From the NCBI GenBank assembly GCA_015066105.1, contig SVOY01000010.1:19453-83452 (forward strand): 64,000 nucleotides of DNA, in the 5' to 3' direction. This stretch comes from Oscillospiraceae bacterium (GTDB taxonomy: Bacteria; Bacillota; Clostridia; Oscillospirales; Acutalibacteraceae). Both the position numbers and the translations under genes were made by a program. The notes under the pieces were generated by a model. That model saw nothing but the letters and a program-made list of their open reading frames with translations. It ran no database searches and was not told the DNA's origin. Shown piece by piece: positions 39,655 through 49,312 of the stretch. Positions within the stretch are counted from its first letter, which is position 1; each line of letters starts with the position of its first letter.

Positions 39655-40497
39655 ATGCGCGAAATTAAAACAGAAGTAATTACCGATGTAATTGAAAAGC
39701 TTTGCATTGACGCTAACTGTCATCTTCCCGGTGATGTTAAGTGTGCAATCAGAAACTGCCGTGCCTGCGAGGACGGCAACATCGCTAAGGGCATCCTTGA
39801 CGATATTATTGAAAACTTTGAAATCGCTGACAATGAGAACGTGCCCATCTGTCAGGATACGGGTATGGCTTGCGTATTCCTTGAAATCGGTCAGGATGTA
39901 CACATTGTAGGCGGCGACCTTACAGATGCCGTAAACGAAGGCGTAAGAAGAGGCTACACAAACGGCTACCTTCGCAAGAGCGTTGTTGCTGACCCCGTAA
40001 GACGCGGTAACACAGGCGACAACACACCCGCTATGATTTATACGGAAATCGTTCCCGGCGACAAGCTTAAGATTACTGTAGGTCCCAAGGGCTTCGGCAG
40101 TGAAAATATGAGCCAGATAAGAATGTTCAAGCCTTCAGCAGGTCTTCAGGGCATTAAGGATTTCATCATTGAGGCTGTTGAAACTGCAGGCCCCAATCCC
40201 TGTCCTCCCATCGTTGTCGGTGTAGGCATCGGCGGCACCTTTGACAAGGCTGCTCTTCTTGCCAAAAAGGCTCTTATGAGACCTATCGATTCTGAAAATC
40301 CCGACCCCTTCTATGCTGACCTTGAAAAGGAAATGCTTCAGAAGATTAACGAGCTCGGCATCGGACCTCAGGGCTTCGGCGGTATGACCACAGCAATCGG
40401 CCTTAACATCGAAACTCTTCCCACCCACATTGCAGGTATGCCTTGTGCAATCAACATCAACTGCCATGTAACACGTCATAAGTCGGAGGTAATCTAA
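39655..40497 (+). CDS. fumA: class I fumarate hydratase alpha subunit
   Basis: ICQDTGMACVFLEIG, PKGFGSENMSQ, PCPPIVVGVGIGGTFDKAALLAKKAL. Confidence 0.92.
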   Translation: MREIKTEVITDVIEKLCIDANCHLPGDVKCAIRNCRACEDGNIAKGILDDIIENFEIADNENVPICQDTGMACVFLEIGQDVHIVGGDLTDAVNEGVRRGYTNGYLRKSVVADPVRRGNTGDNTPAMIYTEIVPGDKLKITVGPKGFGSENMSQIRMFKPSAGLQGIKDFIIEAVETAGPNPCPPIVVGVGIGGTFDKAALLAKKALMRPIDSENPDPFYADLEKEMLQKINELGIGPQGFGGMTTAIGLNIETLPTHIAGMPCAININCHVTRHKSEVI

Positions 40498-40499
40498 CA

Positions 40500-41057
40500 A
40501 TGGAAAAGAGAATTACATTACCCCTTACAGAAGAAATTGCAAGAAGCCTTAAGGCAGGCGACAGAGTTTACCTTACAGGTATTATCTACACCTCAAGAGA
40601 TGCAGGCCACAAGAGAATGTGCGAAGCTCTTGCAGCAGGTGAAAAGCTTCCCATTGACCCCATGAATGCAACAATCTACTATGTAGGCCCCACACCCGCA
40701 AAGCCCGGCACGGTTATTGGCTCTGCAGGCCCCACAACCAGCGGCAGAATGGATGCTTACGCACCCACAATGATGTCAGTAGGTGCAAGAGGTATGATTG
40801 GTAAGGGTGCAAGACTTCCCGAGGTTGTTGAAGCAATGAAAAAGTTCGGCGGCGTTTACTTCGGTGCAATCGGCGGCGCAGGCGCACTGCTTGCAAAGTG
40901 CATAAAGTCAGCAAAGCTTATTGCTTATGAGGATCTTGGCGCTGAGGCACTTCGTGAGCTTTATGTTGAGGATATGCCTCTTATGGTTATCATTGACTCA
41001 GAGGGTAACAACCTTTACGAGCTCGGCAGAGAAGAATACCTTAACTCAAAGAAATAA
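40500..41057 (+). CDS. fumB: class I fumarate hydratase beta subunit
   Basis: GIIYTSRDAGHKRM, YVGPTPAKPGTVIGSAGPTTSGRMDAYAPTMM. Confidence 0.92.
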   Translation: MEKRITLPLTEEIARSLKAGDRVYLTGIIYTSRDAGHKRMCEALAAGEKLPIDPMNATIYYVGPTPAKPGTVIGSAGPTTSGRMDAYAPTMMSVGARGMIGKGARLPEVVEAMKKFGGVYFGAIGGAGALLAKCIKSAKLIAYEDLGAEALRELYVEDMPLMVIIDSEGNNLYELGREEYLNSKK

Positions 41058-41075
41058 AAATTAAAGCGCGTTTTG

Positions 41076-41103
41076 GTTACTTTTCCGCGCAAGGAAAAGT
41101 AAC
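41076..41103 (+). repeat. REP-like palindrome, copy 1
   Basis: GTTACTTTTCC-GCGCAA-GGAAAAGTAAC then cgcccgaccggcgaggtc. Confidence 0.7.
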
Positions 41104-41126
41104 GCCCGACCGGCGAGGTCATAAAA

Positions 41127-41164
41127 CAACACCCGCAGCTTTTGAAGCTACGGGTGTTATTTGC
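41127..41164 (+). terminator. terminator of hdr-flx-frd-fum cluster
   Basis: aacacccgcagctt-ttg-aagctacgggtgtt atttgcttt. Confidence 0.75.
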
Positions 41165-41251
41165 TTTCATTTAACAAACGGTTATACCCTACGGCATATA
41201 TATCCGAAAATTTTTATTAGTCGATTTCTTTCCTGTCGCTCGGCGCGGGCC

Positions 41252-41277
41252 GTTACCTTTCTTGAAAGAAAGGTAAC
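41252..41277 (-). repeat. REP-like palindrome, copy 2 (inverted relative to copy 1)
   Basis: GTTACCTTTCTTGAAAGAAAGGTAAC; flanking GC-rich tract matches copy 1 only in inverted orientation. Confidence 0.7.
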
Positions 41278-41296
41278 CCAAAGAACTTAGCATTTT

Positions 41297-42664
41297 TTAT
41301 TTTAGCAGTCTTAAGCCCTTCGGGTAATGGTTTTTACCCTTGCCGCCCGTGGCCTTTACTCCGCCTGCACTGCAGCCGTCAACAGTCACAACTGCCCATC
41401 CCTTTTCGCAGTCCGTGTCAATTTCTTCTCCCTTCAGATATCTTGTTATTTCATCACTGTCAGCATCAAGCTCAATTTTTCTTTTGAAATCCTTGCCCAT
41501 TGCCATAAAAAACTGGTGGTGGGGGAGAATATAGTTTTTCTTAATCTCTCCAATCGTGACTCCGCAGGAAAAGGCAACGCCCTTTTCAACATCAAGGTCA
41601 CCGCTGAAATATACAGGCTTGCCGTTATGCATCTTAACCGCGCTTTTATCGTAGCGTTCAAGTGTATCGTCAAGAAAATCAAAAACAATGGGGTCAACCT
41701 TTTCTGCTTTTTCTTTTTTGTCCTTTTTTCTCAAGGACGTAAAATCGGCGGAAAGGGTGCTTTTAAGCACTGCCGCAAACTGACCCTCACCCTTGCTTAA
41801 ATGAGGATAAAAACGCCTTGCACGGCTTATATTTTCACATTCACAGCCTTCAAACATTATACCGTCAGCCGTGCATTCCTGAACGGCGGCTTTAACGGGT
41901 ACAAGCTCAAACTCGGGGTGCTCTTTCAAAAAAGAGTCAACAACCATTTCATTTTCTTCAAGCGAAAAGGTGCAGGTGGCATAAATTAAATAACCGCCGT
42001 CCTTAAGGCATTTTACGGCATTTTCAAGTATTTCTTTCTGCCTTGCGGCACATTTTTTTACGTTATCCTCACTCCATTCACTTACGGCAATTTCCTCCTT
42101 GCGGAACATACCCTCACCCGAGCAGGGGGCGTCAACCATAACAAGGTCAAAGCAGTCGGCAAATTTTTCGGCAAGGCGGCCCGTATCCATACAGGTTGTG
42201 ATGCAGTTTTTTAAGCCTAAACGCTCTATATTGCCCGTGAGAATTTTACAGCGTGAGGGGATAATCTCGTTTGAAACAAGAAGACCCTTTTCGCCAAGCT
42301 TGTTTTTCAGCTGAGTGCTTTTTCCGCCGGGTGCGGCACACATATCAAGTATTTTCCAATCGGGGTCAATATCAACACATTCGGCGGGCATCATTGCGCC
42401 GGGCTCCTGAATATAAATCATACCCGCGTGGTGGTAGGGGTGATTTCCCGCCTTTTCACCGTAAAGATAAAAGCCGTTTTCAACATAGGGTATTTTCTCA
42501 CAGTCAAACGGGTTGATTTTTTCAAAGGCCTCGAGGCTGATTTTATCGGTGTTTACCCGAAAGGCCCTTACAGGCTCGGCCTCCAAAGCTTTTTTATATT
42601 CCTCAAGCTCCTCGCCCAGGAGCTTTTTCATTCTCTTTTCATATTCAACGGGTAATTTTATCAT
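41297..42664 (-). CDS. rRNA (cytosine-C5-)-methyltransferase, RsmF/NOL1-Nop2-Sun family
   Basis: EPGAMMPAECVDIDPDWKILDMCAAPGGKSTQL, VDAPCSGEGMFRK, YATCTFSLEENE. Confidence 0.9.
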   Translation of the reverse strand: MIKLPVEYEKRMKKLLGEELEEYKKALEAEPVRAFRVNTDKISLEAFEKINPFDCEKIPYVENGFYLYGEKAGNHPYHHAGMIYIQEPGAMMPAECVDIDPDWKILDMCAAPGGKSTQLKNKLGEKGLLVSNEIIPSRCKILTGNIERLGLKNCITTCMDTGRLAEKFADCFDLVMVDAPCSGEGMFRKEEIAVSEWSEDNVKKCAARQKEILENAVKCLKDGGYLIYATCTFSLEENEMVVDSFLKEHPEFELVPVKAAVQECTADGIMFEGCECENISRARRFYPHLSKGEGQFAAVLKSTLSADFTSLRKKDKKEKAEKVDPIVFDFLDDTLERYDKSAVKMHNGKPVYFSGDLDVEKGVAFSCGVTIGEIKKNYILPHHQFFMAMGKDFKRKIELDADSDEITRYLKGEEIDTDCEKGWAVVTVDGCSAGGVKATGGKGKNHYPKGLRLLK

Positions 42665-43407
42665 AATTCTTCACTCAATTCACTGTAAAGCATACACATT
42701 CCAACACTTGTTATTGCGGCGGTTTCGGTGCGCAGAATTCTTTTGCCCAGGGAGACAATGCTCATTCCTTTTTCATTGCATTTTTCAATTTCCTTTTCAT
42801 CAAAGCCGCCCTCGGGGCCGATAAGGATTGCAATTTTTGAGCCGCTTCTTATTTCTGAAAGAGCCGCTTTAGTGCTTCTCATTCCGTCCTCACTTTCGTA
42901 AGGGACAAGAAAAAGGTCAAATTCTTCAGCCCTTTCAATAACTGAATTAAAGGGCAGGGGAGTGTTAACGGCGGGAACAAGGTTACGCTTGCTCTGCTTT
43001 GCGGCACTTTCCGCAATGGCCTGCCAACGCTCTGTTTTGCTCTTCTTTTTCTTTTCTTCAAGCCTTACAACGCAGTTTCTCATTTCGGTGGGCGTAATCT
43101 CGCTTACACCGAGCTCGGTGCATTTCTGTATAATAAGCTCCATTTTATCCGCCTTGGGAAGTCCCTGAAAAAGATGTATATAAACGGGCAGCTCCGTGCT
43201 CTGATAGTTTTCGCAGATTATTTTTGCAACGGATGTATCGCCCTCAATGCTTTCGAGGGTGCAAAGGTGACTTTTCCCCTCAAAGCTTACAAGAAATTTA
43301 TCACCCTGCCTCATTCTCAGCACGTTTTTGATATGATTATGGTCGTTGCCGACGATGTAGAAATTACCCTCGGAATCCGCACTCTCTTTAGCAAAAAAAT
43401 TGAACAT
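42661..43407 (-). CDS. rsmE: 16S rRNA (uracil1498-N3)-methyltransferase
   Basis: QGLPKADKMELIIQKCTELGVSEITP, ILIGPEGGFDEKEIE, LGKRILRTETAAI. Confidence 0.93.
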   Translation of the reverse strand: MFNFFAKESADSEGNFYIVGNDHNHIKNVLRMRQGDKFLVSFEGKSHLCTLESIEGDTSVAKIICENYQSTELPVYIHLFQGLPKADKMELIIQKCTELGVSEITPTEMRNCVVRLEEKKKKSKTERWQAIAESAAKQSKRNLVPAVNTPLPFNSVIERAEEFDLFLVPYESEDGMRSTKAALSEIRSGSKIAILIGPEGGFDEKEIEKCNEKGMSIVSLGKRILRTETAAITSVGMCMLYSELSEEL

Positions 43408-43606
43408 CCGTTCACTTCCTTTTTTTCTGATATACAGAATTATAACAGAAAAGTTTATATATTACAACCGGTGAGCTTTAAGTTTGTTGCTTTGTCGAAA
43501 AAGCACTGTGTAAATTATCTGTTACTTTTTGCCGATAAACAAATATATAATACAAAGTGAAATATTATTCAGGAAAGCAATGAATAACACAAATCAGGAG
43601 ATTGAA

Positions 43607-43798
43607 ATGAAAATTTATAAAGAAACAGAGATGAAACATCCGTTGTATGTTGCAAAGCTCGAAAACGGCGTGGTTTTGTTCGTGTATGACGGATACGCTT
43701 CAGGTGATGACGGATATATCTACCGACCGGCTGTTAAGGAAATTAATGATGACGAGCTTGAGTTTCTTGGTTGGATAAAAGAAAAACAAAAGAGCTGA
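43607..43798 (+). CDS. small hypothetical protein
   Basis: CAGGAG RBS upstream of ATG at 43607; MKIYKETEMKHPLYVAKLENGVVLFVYDGYASGDDGYIYRPAV. Confidence 0.45.
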   Translation: MKIYKETEMKHPLYVAKLENGVVLFVYDGYASGDDGYIYRPAVKEINDDELEFLGWIKEKQKS

Positions 43799-43878
43799 AA
43801 GGCAAAAATCCCGTATCGATAAGTGATTTGCACCCTACAGCAGCTGCTGTTCGTTCCTTTAATTATTGAGCCTATAAA

Positions 43879-43916
43879 AACCACCGATTCATTTATAGTT
43901 GAATCGGTGGTTATAA
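43879..43916. terminator. hairpin terminator between convergent genes
   Basis: aaccaccgattc-atttatagtt-gaatcggtggtt. Confidence 0.7.
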
Positions 43917-43927
43917 TATTTCAAAGC

Positions 43928-45547
43928 TTAGTTTTTGTTGACTTTGATAGCGGCATTTACTGCTTCTCTTGTTGCAAGCAGCCACTCGCCGTTATGCGGA
44001 TATTCTCTGAATGTTATGCAGTGCTTTCCGTTTTCTTCAATGATAGAAAGACAGGTCTTTTTGTCTGTAAGTGTTTCAAGGGTATTGAGTGCCGCCATAT
44101 CCTGAAGAGCATCAAAGAAAACCTTGAGTCTTAACGAATGATGTGCCGTGCCGTTTTCTGCGGGATACACAATAAAACTGTCGCCTGACGGAAATTCTTT
44201 GCCGGCATCTGTGACCTCATAGGGGTTAACAAGTCCCTTTGAAAATTTTTTGTAATAGAAGTTGTAGCCCCATTGCAGGAAGCCTCTGATATCAAACTTG
44301 AACATCTGATAACCGATGACTCTTGTTCTTACTGAATCGTTGCAGAAAAATCTGTTGGACACACAGTGATTCTTTTGTGCACTGCAATAATATACCCACA
44401 GATTATCGACATTACCTATAAACTTATCTATATGGTCGTTTGCCGGTATCGGATTGGTTACTATGCCTTTTTTATAAAATTTATAATCGGACAAAGCATC
44501 CATAACAATATATCCTTCAAAAAGCTGACGGATATATCTTGCGGCCCTTTTGTATGAAAACATCATTGAAGCGTTGGGCTCATCACTGACGTGGATAATC
44601 ACATTGTTTCTGAGGCCTCTTTCTTCGATATATCCTTTAAGCTCTGCGGAGAAGGCAGCAAGAAACTCTTTGTAAGCTTTTGACATAGCCTTTGTTTTCC
44701 AGCCGAAAAGCTTTTTGTATTCGCCGTCTACCGTTGCCATTATCTTCGGTGCCTTTTTTGCTCCCCATTGGGTGAAGAAGTGTGAAAATTCAAAGTAACT
44801 GATGCCGCATCTGTGTGCCATCTCTATCCATCGGGTGAGCTTATCAAAATTGAATGAATACTTACCGCCGCTGAGAGTAATATCCACAAGCTGCACAGTA
44901 GGTCTTTCACCGCCCACGGCAGTATCCAAAGGAGGGGTGAATATGGGCGTGAGAACACAGTTCATTCCGTACTCTGCTGCTGTTTTAAGGAAATTCTCCG
45001 TTACCCGCCAATACTCATCAGAAAAAGCATCGAACCCGTAATAAGACATAAGGCAGTCGGTGTGGAACCAACAGGTATAAATGAAATCTCTGAAATCAAG
45101 CTCAGCGTCAATAATTTCAATATCAATATCCGCCCTTTTGTCAGCCACGGTAAGGCTTATTCTGTGGCTTCCCGTATCGTTAAGGGCGGCATCAATCTCA
45201 AGCCATACAACTGTTATACCCTTTTTGATATTTATCTTGCCGTCTGCAGGTAAAAGCAAATCGGGGTAATATCCGCTTTCCGAAAATCTGTAATAGTCGT
45301 CGGCACCTTTTTTCCACATAGGGAAATCCGACTTGATATGCTCAACGGTGTAGGTGCGGATGCCTTTAACAGTGCTTTCACACACTAAATCTGCTTTACA
45401 GTCTTCGGTAGCTTCAATTGCAAGCTGAAAGGATTTCTTTTCATTTTTCAGCATAGAAAAGCCTTTGTACTCAACATCAGGCATTTTATCGCTGTCATAG
45501 ATTTTTTCGAGAGAGGATAATATTTTGATGTCTTTTATGTAGGTCAT
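43928..45547 (-). CDS. DUF4091 domain protein (putative glycoside hydrolase)
   Basis: 539 aa; VIIHVSDEPNASMMFSYKRA..., LQWGYNFYYKKFSKGLVNPYEVTDAG. Confidence 0.65.
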   Translation of the reverse strand: MTYIKDIKILSSLEKIYDSDKMPDVEYKGFSMLKNEKKSFQLAIEATEDCKADLVCESTVKGIRTYTVEHIKSDFPMWKKGADDYYRFSESGYYPDLLLPADGKINIKKGITVVWLEIDAALNDTGSHRISLTVADKRADIDIEIIDAELDFRDFIYTCWFHTDCLMSYYGFDAFSDEYWRVTENFLKTAAEYGMNCVLTPIFTPPLDTAVGGERPTVQLVDITLSGGKYSFNFDKLTRWIEMAHRCGISYFEFSHFFTQWGAKKAPKIMATVDGEYKKLFGWKTKAMSKAYKEFLAAFSAELKGYIEERGLRNNVIIHVSDEPNASMMFSYKRAARYIRQLFEGYIVMDALSDYKFYKKGIVTNPIPANDHIDKFIGNVDNLWVYYCSAQKNHCVSNRFFCNDSVRTRVIGYQMFKFDIRGFLQWGYNFYYKKFSKGLVNPYEVTDAGKEFPSGDSFIVYPAENGTAHHSLRLKVFFDALQDMAALNTLETLTDKKTCLSIIEENGKHCITFREYPHNGEWLLATREAVNAAIKVNKN

Positions 45548-45560
45548 ACGGTCACCTCTG

Positions 45561-46667
45561 TCAGTTTTTGTATTTTTCCTTGTATTTCATTACTATTGCG
45601 TTCATTTCATCCATATGAGCCTCCATATCAGCTACAAGCCTGAACTGATTTCTTGCTCTTACGATATTATGCTCTGCATGGGTTGTTCTGAAATAAACGT
45701 CACCCTCAAGGTAGTCGGTAAGGAAACGGATACCGCACTCAAAGGTCATAAGCTTTGCACCGAAGGCAAGATTTTCAATTTCAGCATCACAAAGGCTTTT
45801 TGCTGTTTCGCTGAGGAAACCGTCAACATAAACATCAAAAAGCTCAAGGTCGATGCCTACCTTTGAAAGGTCAGCCTCATCCTCTGCGGCCTTGTTGCCA
45901 CCTGAACGGATGCTGTCTCCGAAGTCATAGAGTGAAAGTCCGGGCATAATTGTATCAAGGTCGATGACACAAATACCCTTATCTGTTTTGATGTCAAAAA
46001 GAACATTGTTGAGCTTTGTATCGTTATGAGTAACCCTTAAAGGCAGAATCCCTTCTGCGATAAGGTCTGTAAGCTTGTGGGTATAAGCCTTGCGGTCAGT
46101 TACAAACTTGATTTCCTCTTCACACATTGCTTTTCTGCCCTTTATGTCACTCTCGACAGCCTTGAGTAAGTTTTCGTATCTTGCAGGAGTATAGTGGAAG
46201 TTTTTGATTGTTTCGTGAAGTGTTTCTGCAGGATATCCGTCAAGAAGCTTCATAAATCTGCCGAAGGTTTTACCTGCACTTCTGAAGATATCGTTGTTTT
46301 TGGGCTTGTTGTAGGTTAAGGCCTCATCAACATAGATGTACATTCTCCATGCACCGTCGTTTTCATCGCGGTAATAGTATTCGCCGGTATTGCAGGGGAG
46401 AAAGTTGAGATTTTCTCTTTTGTAATCTCCGCCGTTTTCCTTGATTTTTTCTGTGATGTGCTTTGTTACACCGACAATGTTGAACATAAGCTCCGCAGGA
46501 TTTTTAAACACAAAGGTGTTGATTTTCTGAAGAATATATTTTTCTTCCTTATCAGTTTCAATAAGATAAGTGGCATTGATAAGACCCGCTGTAAACTGTT
46601 CTACTCTTACAATGCTTCCACCTCTTTCAAAGGCCTCAAATGCGGTTTTTATTTCCTGATTTATCAT
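45561..46667 (-). CDS. phosphotransferase, N-acetylhexosamine 1-kinase (NahK)-like
   Basis: FTAGLINATYLIETDKEEKYILQKINTFVFKNPAELMFNI; RVTHNDTKLNNVLFD; GICVIDLDTIMPG. Confidence 0.75.
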   Translation of the reverse strand: MINQEIKTAFEAFERGGSIVRVEQFTAGLINATYLIETDKEEKYILQKINTFVFKNPAELMFNIVGVTKHITEKIKENGGDYKRENLNFLPCNTGEYYYRDENDGAWRMYIYVDEALTYNKPKNNDIFRSAGKTFGRFMKLLDGYPAETLHETIKNFHYTPARYENLLKAVESDIKGRKAMCEEEIKFVTDRKAYTHKLTDLIAEGILPLRVTHNDTKLNNVLFDIKTDKGICVIDLDTIMPGLSLYDFGDSIRSGGNKAAEDEADLSKVGIDLELFDVYVDGFLSETAKSLCDAEIENLAFGAKLMTFECGIRFLTDYLEGDVYFRTTHAEHNIVRARNQFRLVADMEAHMDEMNAIVMKYKEKYKN

Positions 46668-46688
46668 TTCGTACTCCTTTTCTACCTG

Positions 46689-48455
46689 TCATCCTAACAT
46701 CGGCGTTGCGACAATAGAGATTTCAGGTGTTTTATATTTTTCAAATTCAAAAACAATAATTTCATTCTCATCCTTGAGAATTGCATCGGGTAAGTAAAGT
46801 GCCTTCTGAGGACCGATTTCCCAGTATCTGCCGAGATTGAAGCCGTTGACAAATACATAGCCTTTGGTAAAGCCACTCATATCAACAAAGCATTCACCCT
46901 TGCCTGCCTTAAAGGTACCCTTAAGGAATAGGGGACCGCTTTTACTTTCAGTTTTAAGCTTGCAGAATTTAAGGCTTTCAAGATTATCAAGAGGTATAGT
47001 GTATACATCAAAGTCTGTAAGCACCTGATTGGCAAAATGAACGCTTGAAATACCCTTACGGTCATAAAGCTCTTTGCCGTAATTCACTCTGCCCATTCCC
47101 TCGACGAGTATGCCTATTTCACTTTCAGAGCTTGTACCCTTAACAAAAAGCTGTTTTTTAAGCTTAAGTTTATTTAAGAGTGACTTTTCCTTGCATCTGT
47201 TTATTGTTGCAATTTTCTTTTTTTCAAAGTAAACGTGAGCGTAGTCGTGTACATTGTCAAAGGAAAGAAAGCCTGCATCATACTTGCCTTTAAGCTTTGT
47301 TACATAATAAACCAGACCGAAGTTCTGTCCGTAAGCCTCCATGCTTCTCGGAAGAGGTGAATAATGCTTATGAGCTATGTTGTCAAGATTTTCAAATAAA
47401 TCTGCTGACTCGGTAAGCTTCACGGTGCCGATGCTCTGCATTTTGGGTGATGGAGGAAGCTCCGTCATAGGAATATTCTGATGCTCACAGAGAAGCTTCC
47501 TTATTTTATGGTATGTATCGGTGTAGTCGCCCCATTCGGTCAGGGGCGCACAGTAATCGTAGCTTGTTACTGTAGGCTCGTAGCGCTTGATATGGTTTGC
47601 ACCTGCGGTAAAGCCGAAGTTTGTTCCGCCGAGGAACATATACATATTGAATGAGGCTCCTTGCTTAAGAAATTCTTCAAGCTCGGGGACTAAATTATCA
47701 GCCTTTCTTGTATGATGCTTTTCACCGAAATGGTCAAACCAACCGCACCAGAATTCCATACACATCTTCGGCACATCTCCGTAGGGCTTTAACGCGTTAA
47801 AAGCTGTTGATGCACGGGAACCGAAATTAAGAGTGGGTAAAACACCGTCAATTGTACCGCCTGAAAGCATATTACACCAGGTTCCGTCAGAAGTGAACTT
47901 TAATAAATTCACTCCCAGCTCATCGTACATATCACAAAGCGCGCGAAGATATTTCTTATCGTTGGAGTAACTGCCGTACTCATTCTCAACCTGCACAGCA
48001 ATGATATTACCGCCGTTTGTAATAAACAGAGGCTTGAGAATTGAAAACAGCTTTTCGAAATAATCCTTTACGTGACCGAGGTAGACTTCATTATTACAAC
48101 GAAGCTCCATATTTTTATCCTTTAAAAGCCACGCGGGGAAACCGCCGAAATCCCATTCTGCACAGATATACGGACCGGGTCGCACGATTGCATATAAACC
48201 GAGCTTTTGAGCTGTTTCAATAAACCTTGCGATATCAAGCATACCGCTGAAATCAAACACACCCTTCTGAGGCTCGTGAAGATTCCAGCACACATAAGTT
48301 TCAACAGTATTGAAGCCTGCAAGCTTCAGCTTAAGAAGCCTGTCCTCCCAATATTCAGGGAGTGTACGGAAGTAATGCATAGCTCCCGAATAAATTTTAA
48401 AGGGTTTTCCGTCAAGATAAAATTCGTTGCCTTTAATTTCAAATGAATTTGCCAT
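46689..48455 (-). CDS. GH35 beta-galactosidase
   Basis: FYLDGKPFKIYSGAMHYFRTLPEYWEDRLLKLKLAGFNTVETYVCWNLHEP, VQVENEYGSY, MCMEFWCGWFDHFGE, MYMFLGGTNFGF. Confidence 0.92.
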   Translation of the reverse strand: MANSFEIKGNEFYLDGKPFKIYSGAMHYFRTLPEYWEDRLLKLKLAGFNTVETYVCWNLHEPQKGVFDFSGMLDIARFIETAQKLGLYAIVRPGPYICAEWDFGGFPAWLLKDKNMELRCNNEVYLGHVKDYFEKLFSILKPLFITNGGNIIAVQVENEYGSYSNDKKYLRALCDMYDELGVNLLKFTSDGTWCNMLSGGTIDGVLPTLNFGSRASTAFNALKPYGDVPKMCMEFWCGWFDHFGEKHHTRKADNLVPELEEFLKQGASFNMYMFLGGTNFGFTAGANHIKRYEPTVTSYDYCAPLTEWGDYTDTYHKIRKLLCEHQNIPMTELPPSPKMQSIGTVKLTESADLFENLDNIAHKHYSPLPRSMEAYGQNFGLVYYVTKLKGKYDAGFLSFDNVHDYAHVYFEKKKIATINRCKEKSLLNKLKLKKQLFVKGTSSESEIGILVEGMGRVNYGKELYDRKGISSVHFANQVLTDFDVYTIPLDNLESLKFCKLKTESKSGPLFLKGTFKAGKGECFVDMSGFTKGYVFVNGFNLGRYWEIGPQKALYLPDAILKDENEIIVFEFEKYKTPEISIVATPMLG

Positions 48456-48489
48456 TTAATATCTCCTTTATTAAGGATAGTTTAATATT

Positions 48490-49056
48490 TTACCAAAGCT
48501 TTTCGGGATAAATGCCATCGACAATTTTCTTCTTGATAGCATCAACAACAAGCTGTTTATCCTCCTTATATGTAACGCCGTACCACTTTTCTGTGGTGTC
48601 CATAACCTTAACACTGATTTTGCCTTCTTTAAGCAGTTCGTCAACAACAAAGGGCAGGAAATATTCGCATTTGAGCATATTATCGGCATTTTTATCAAGG
48701 AAGGCAGCAAAGCGGTTTTTAAGCTCTGTCATCATCATACCGCTGAAGCCCCAGCAGTTCATTGAAACTGTGCTGTCTCTTTCAAGCTCGGTCCGGCTTT
48801 CACCGTCGTCTTCGGTAAACATTATCTTACCGTTTCTGAGAGCGATTTTTGTTCTCTCAACAATATCTGTAAGGTAACCCTCTTCGTTTGTCTTGCATAC
48901 ACCTCTGGCTACGTGGCCGTTTTCTGTAAGTGTGTTTTCGATTTTAAAGCCTACCATACAGAATTCATTATCGTTTTTATTTTTCTTGAGCTCGTTACAG
49001 ATAAGTCTGAATGTCTCTTTACCGTAATTACCAAGGTAATCTCTTTTATAAAACAA
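48490..49056 (-). pseudogene. 5'-truncated sugar-phosphate nucleotidyltransferase (TTG pseudo-start)
   Basis: Begins at YLGNYGKETFRLICNEL, matching the mid-protein (A)DDYYGKEAF region; catalytic N-terminal half absent; in-frame TAA just upstream. Confidence 0.6.
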
Positions 49057-49217
49057 ACTCCTTTATACGATACCGCTACAATTATATCAAAGAAATATAC
49101 ATTATTCAATACATATTGAGTATTAGATTATCTTTGCTGAAAGGTTTTTGTCTTCAGTTGCCGGGAAATAGAGTACGCTACCTGCCTTGCTGTACACAAA
49201 ATAGCTTTCAAATAATA

Positions 49218-49246
49218 GCTCGAGGCCAGCAAAAGCTGCCTCGAGC
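49218..49246. terminator. hairpin
   Basis: gctcgaggccagc-aaaa-gctgcctcgagc. Confidence 0.5.
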
Positions 49247-49312
49247 CATTTCTTTCTTACTTTGTAAATATTGCAGAGATAAGCAAAATTACAAATATTA
49301 TTCAGCTGTCAT

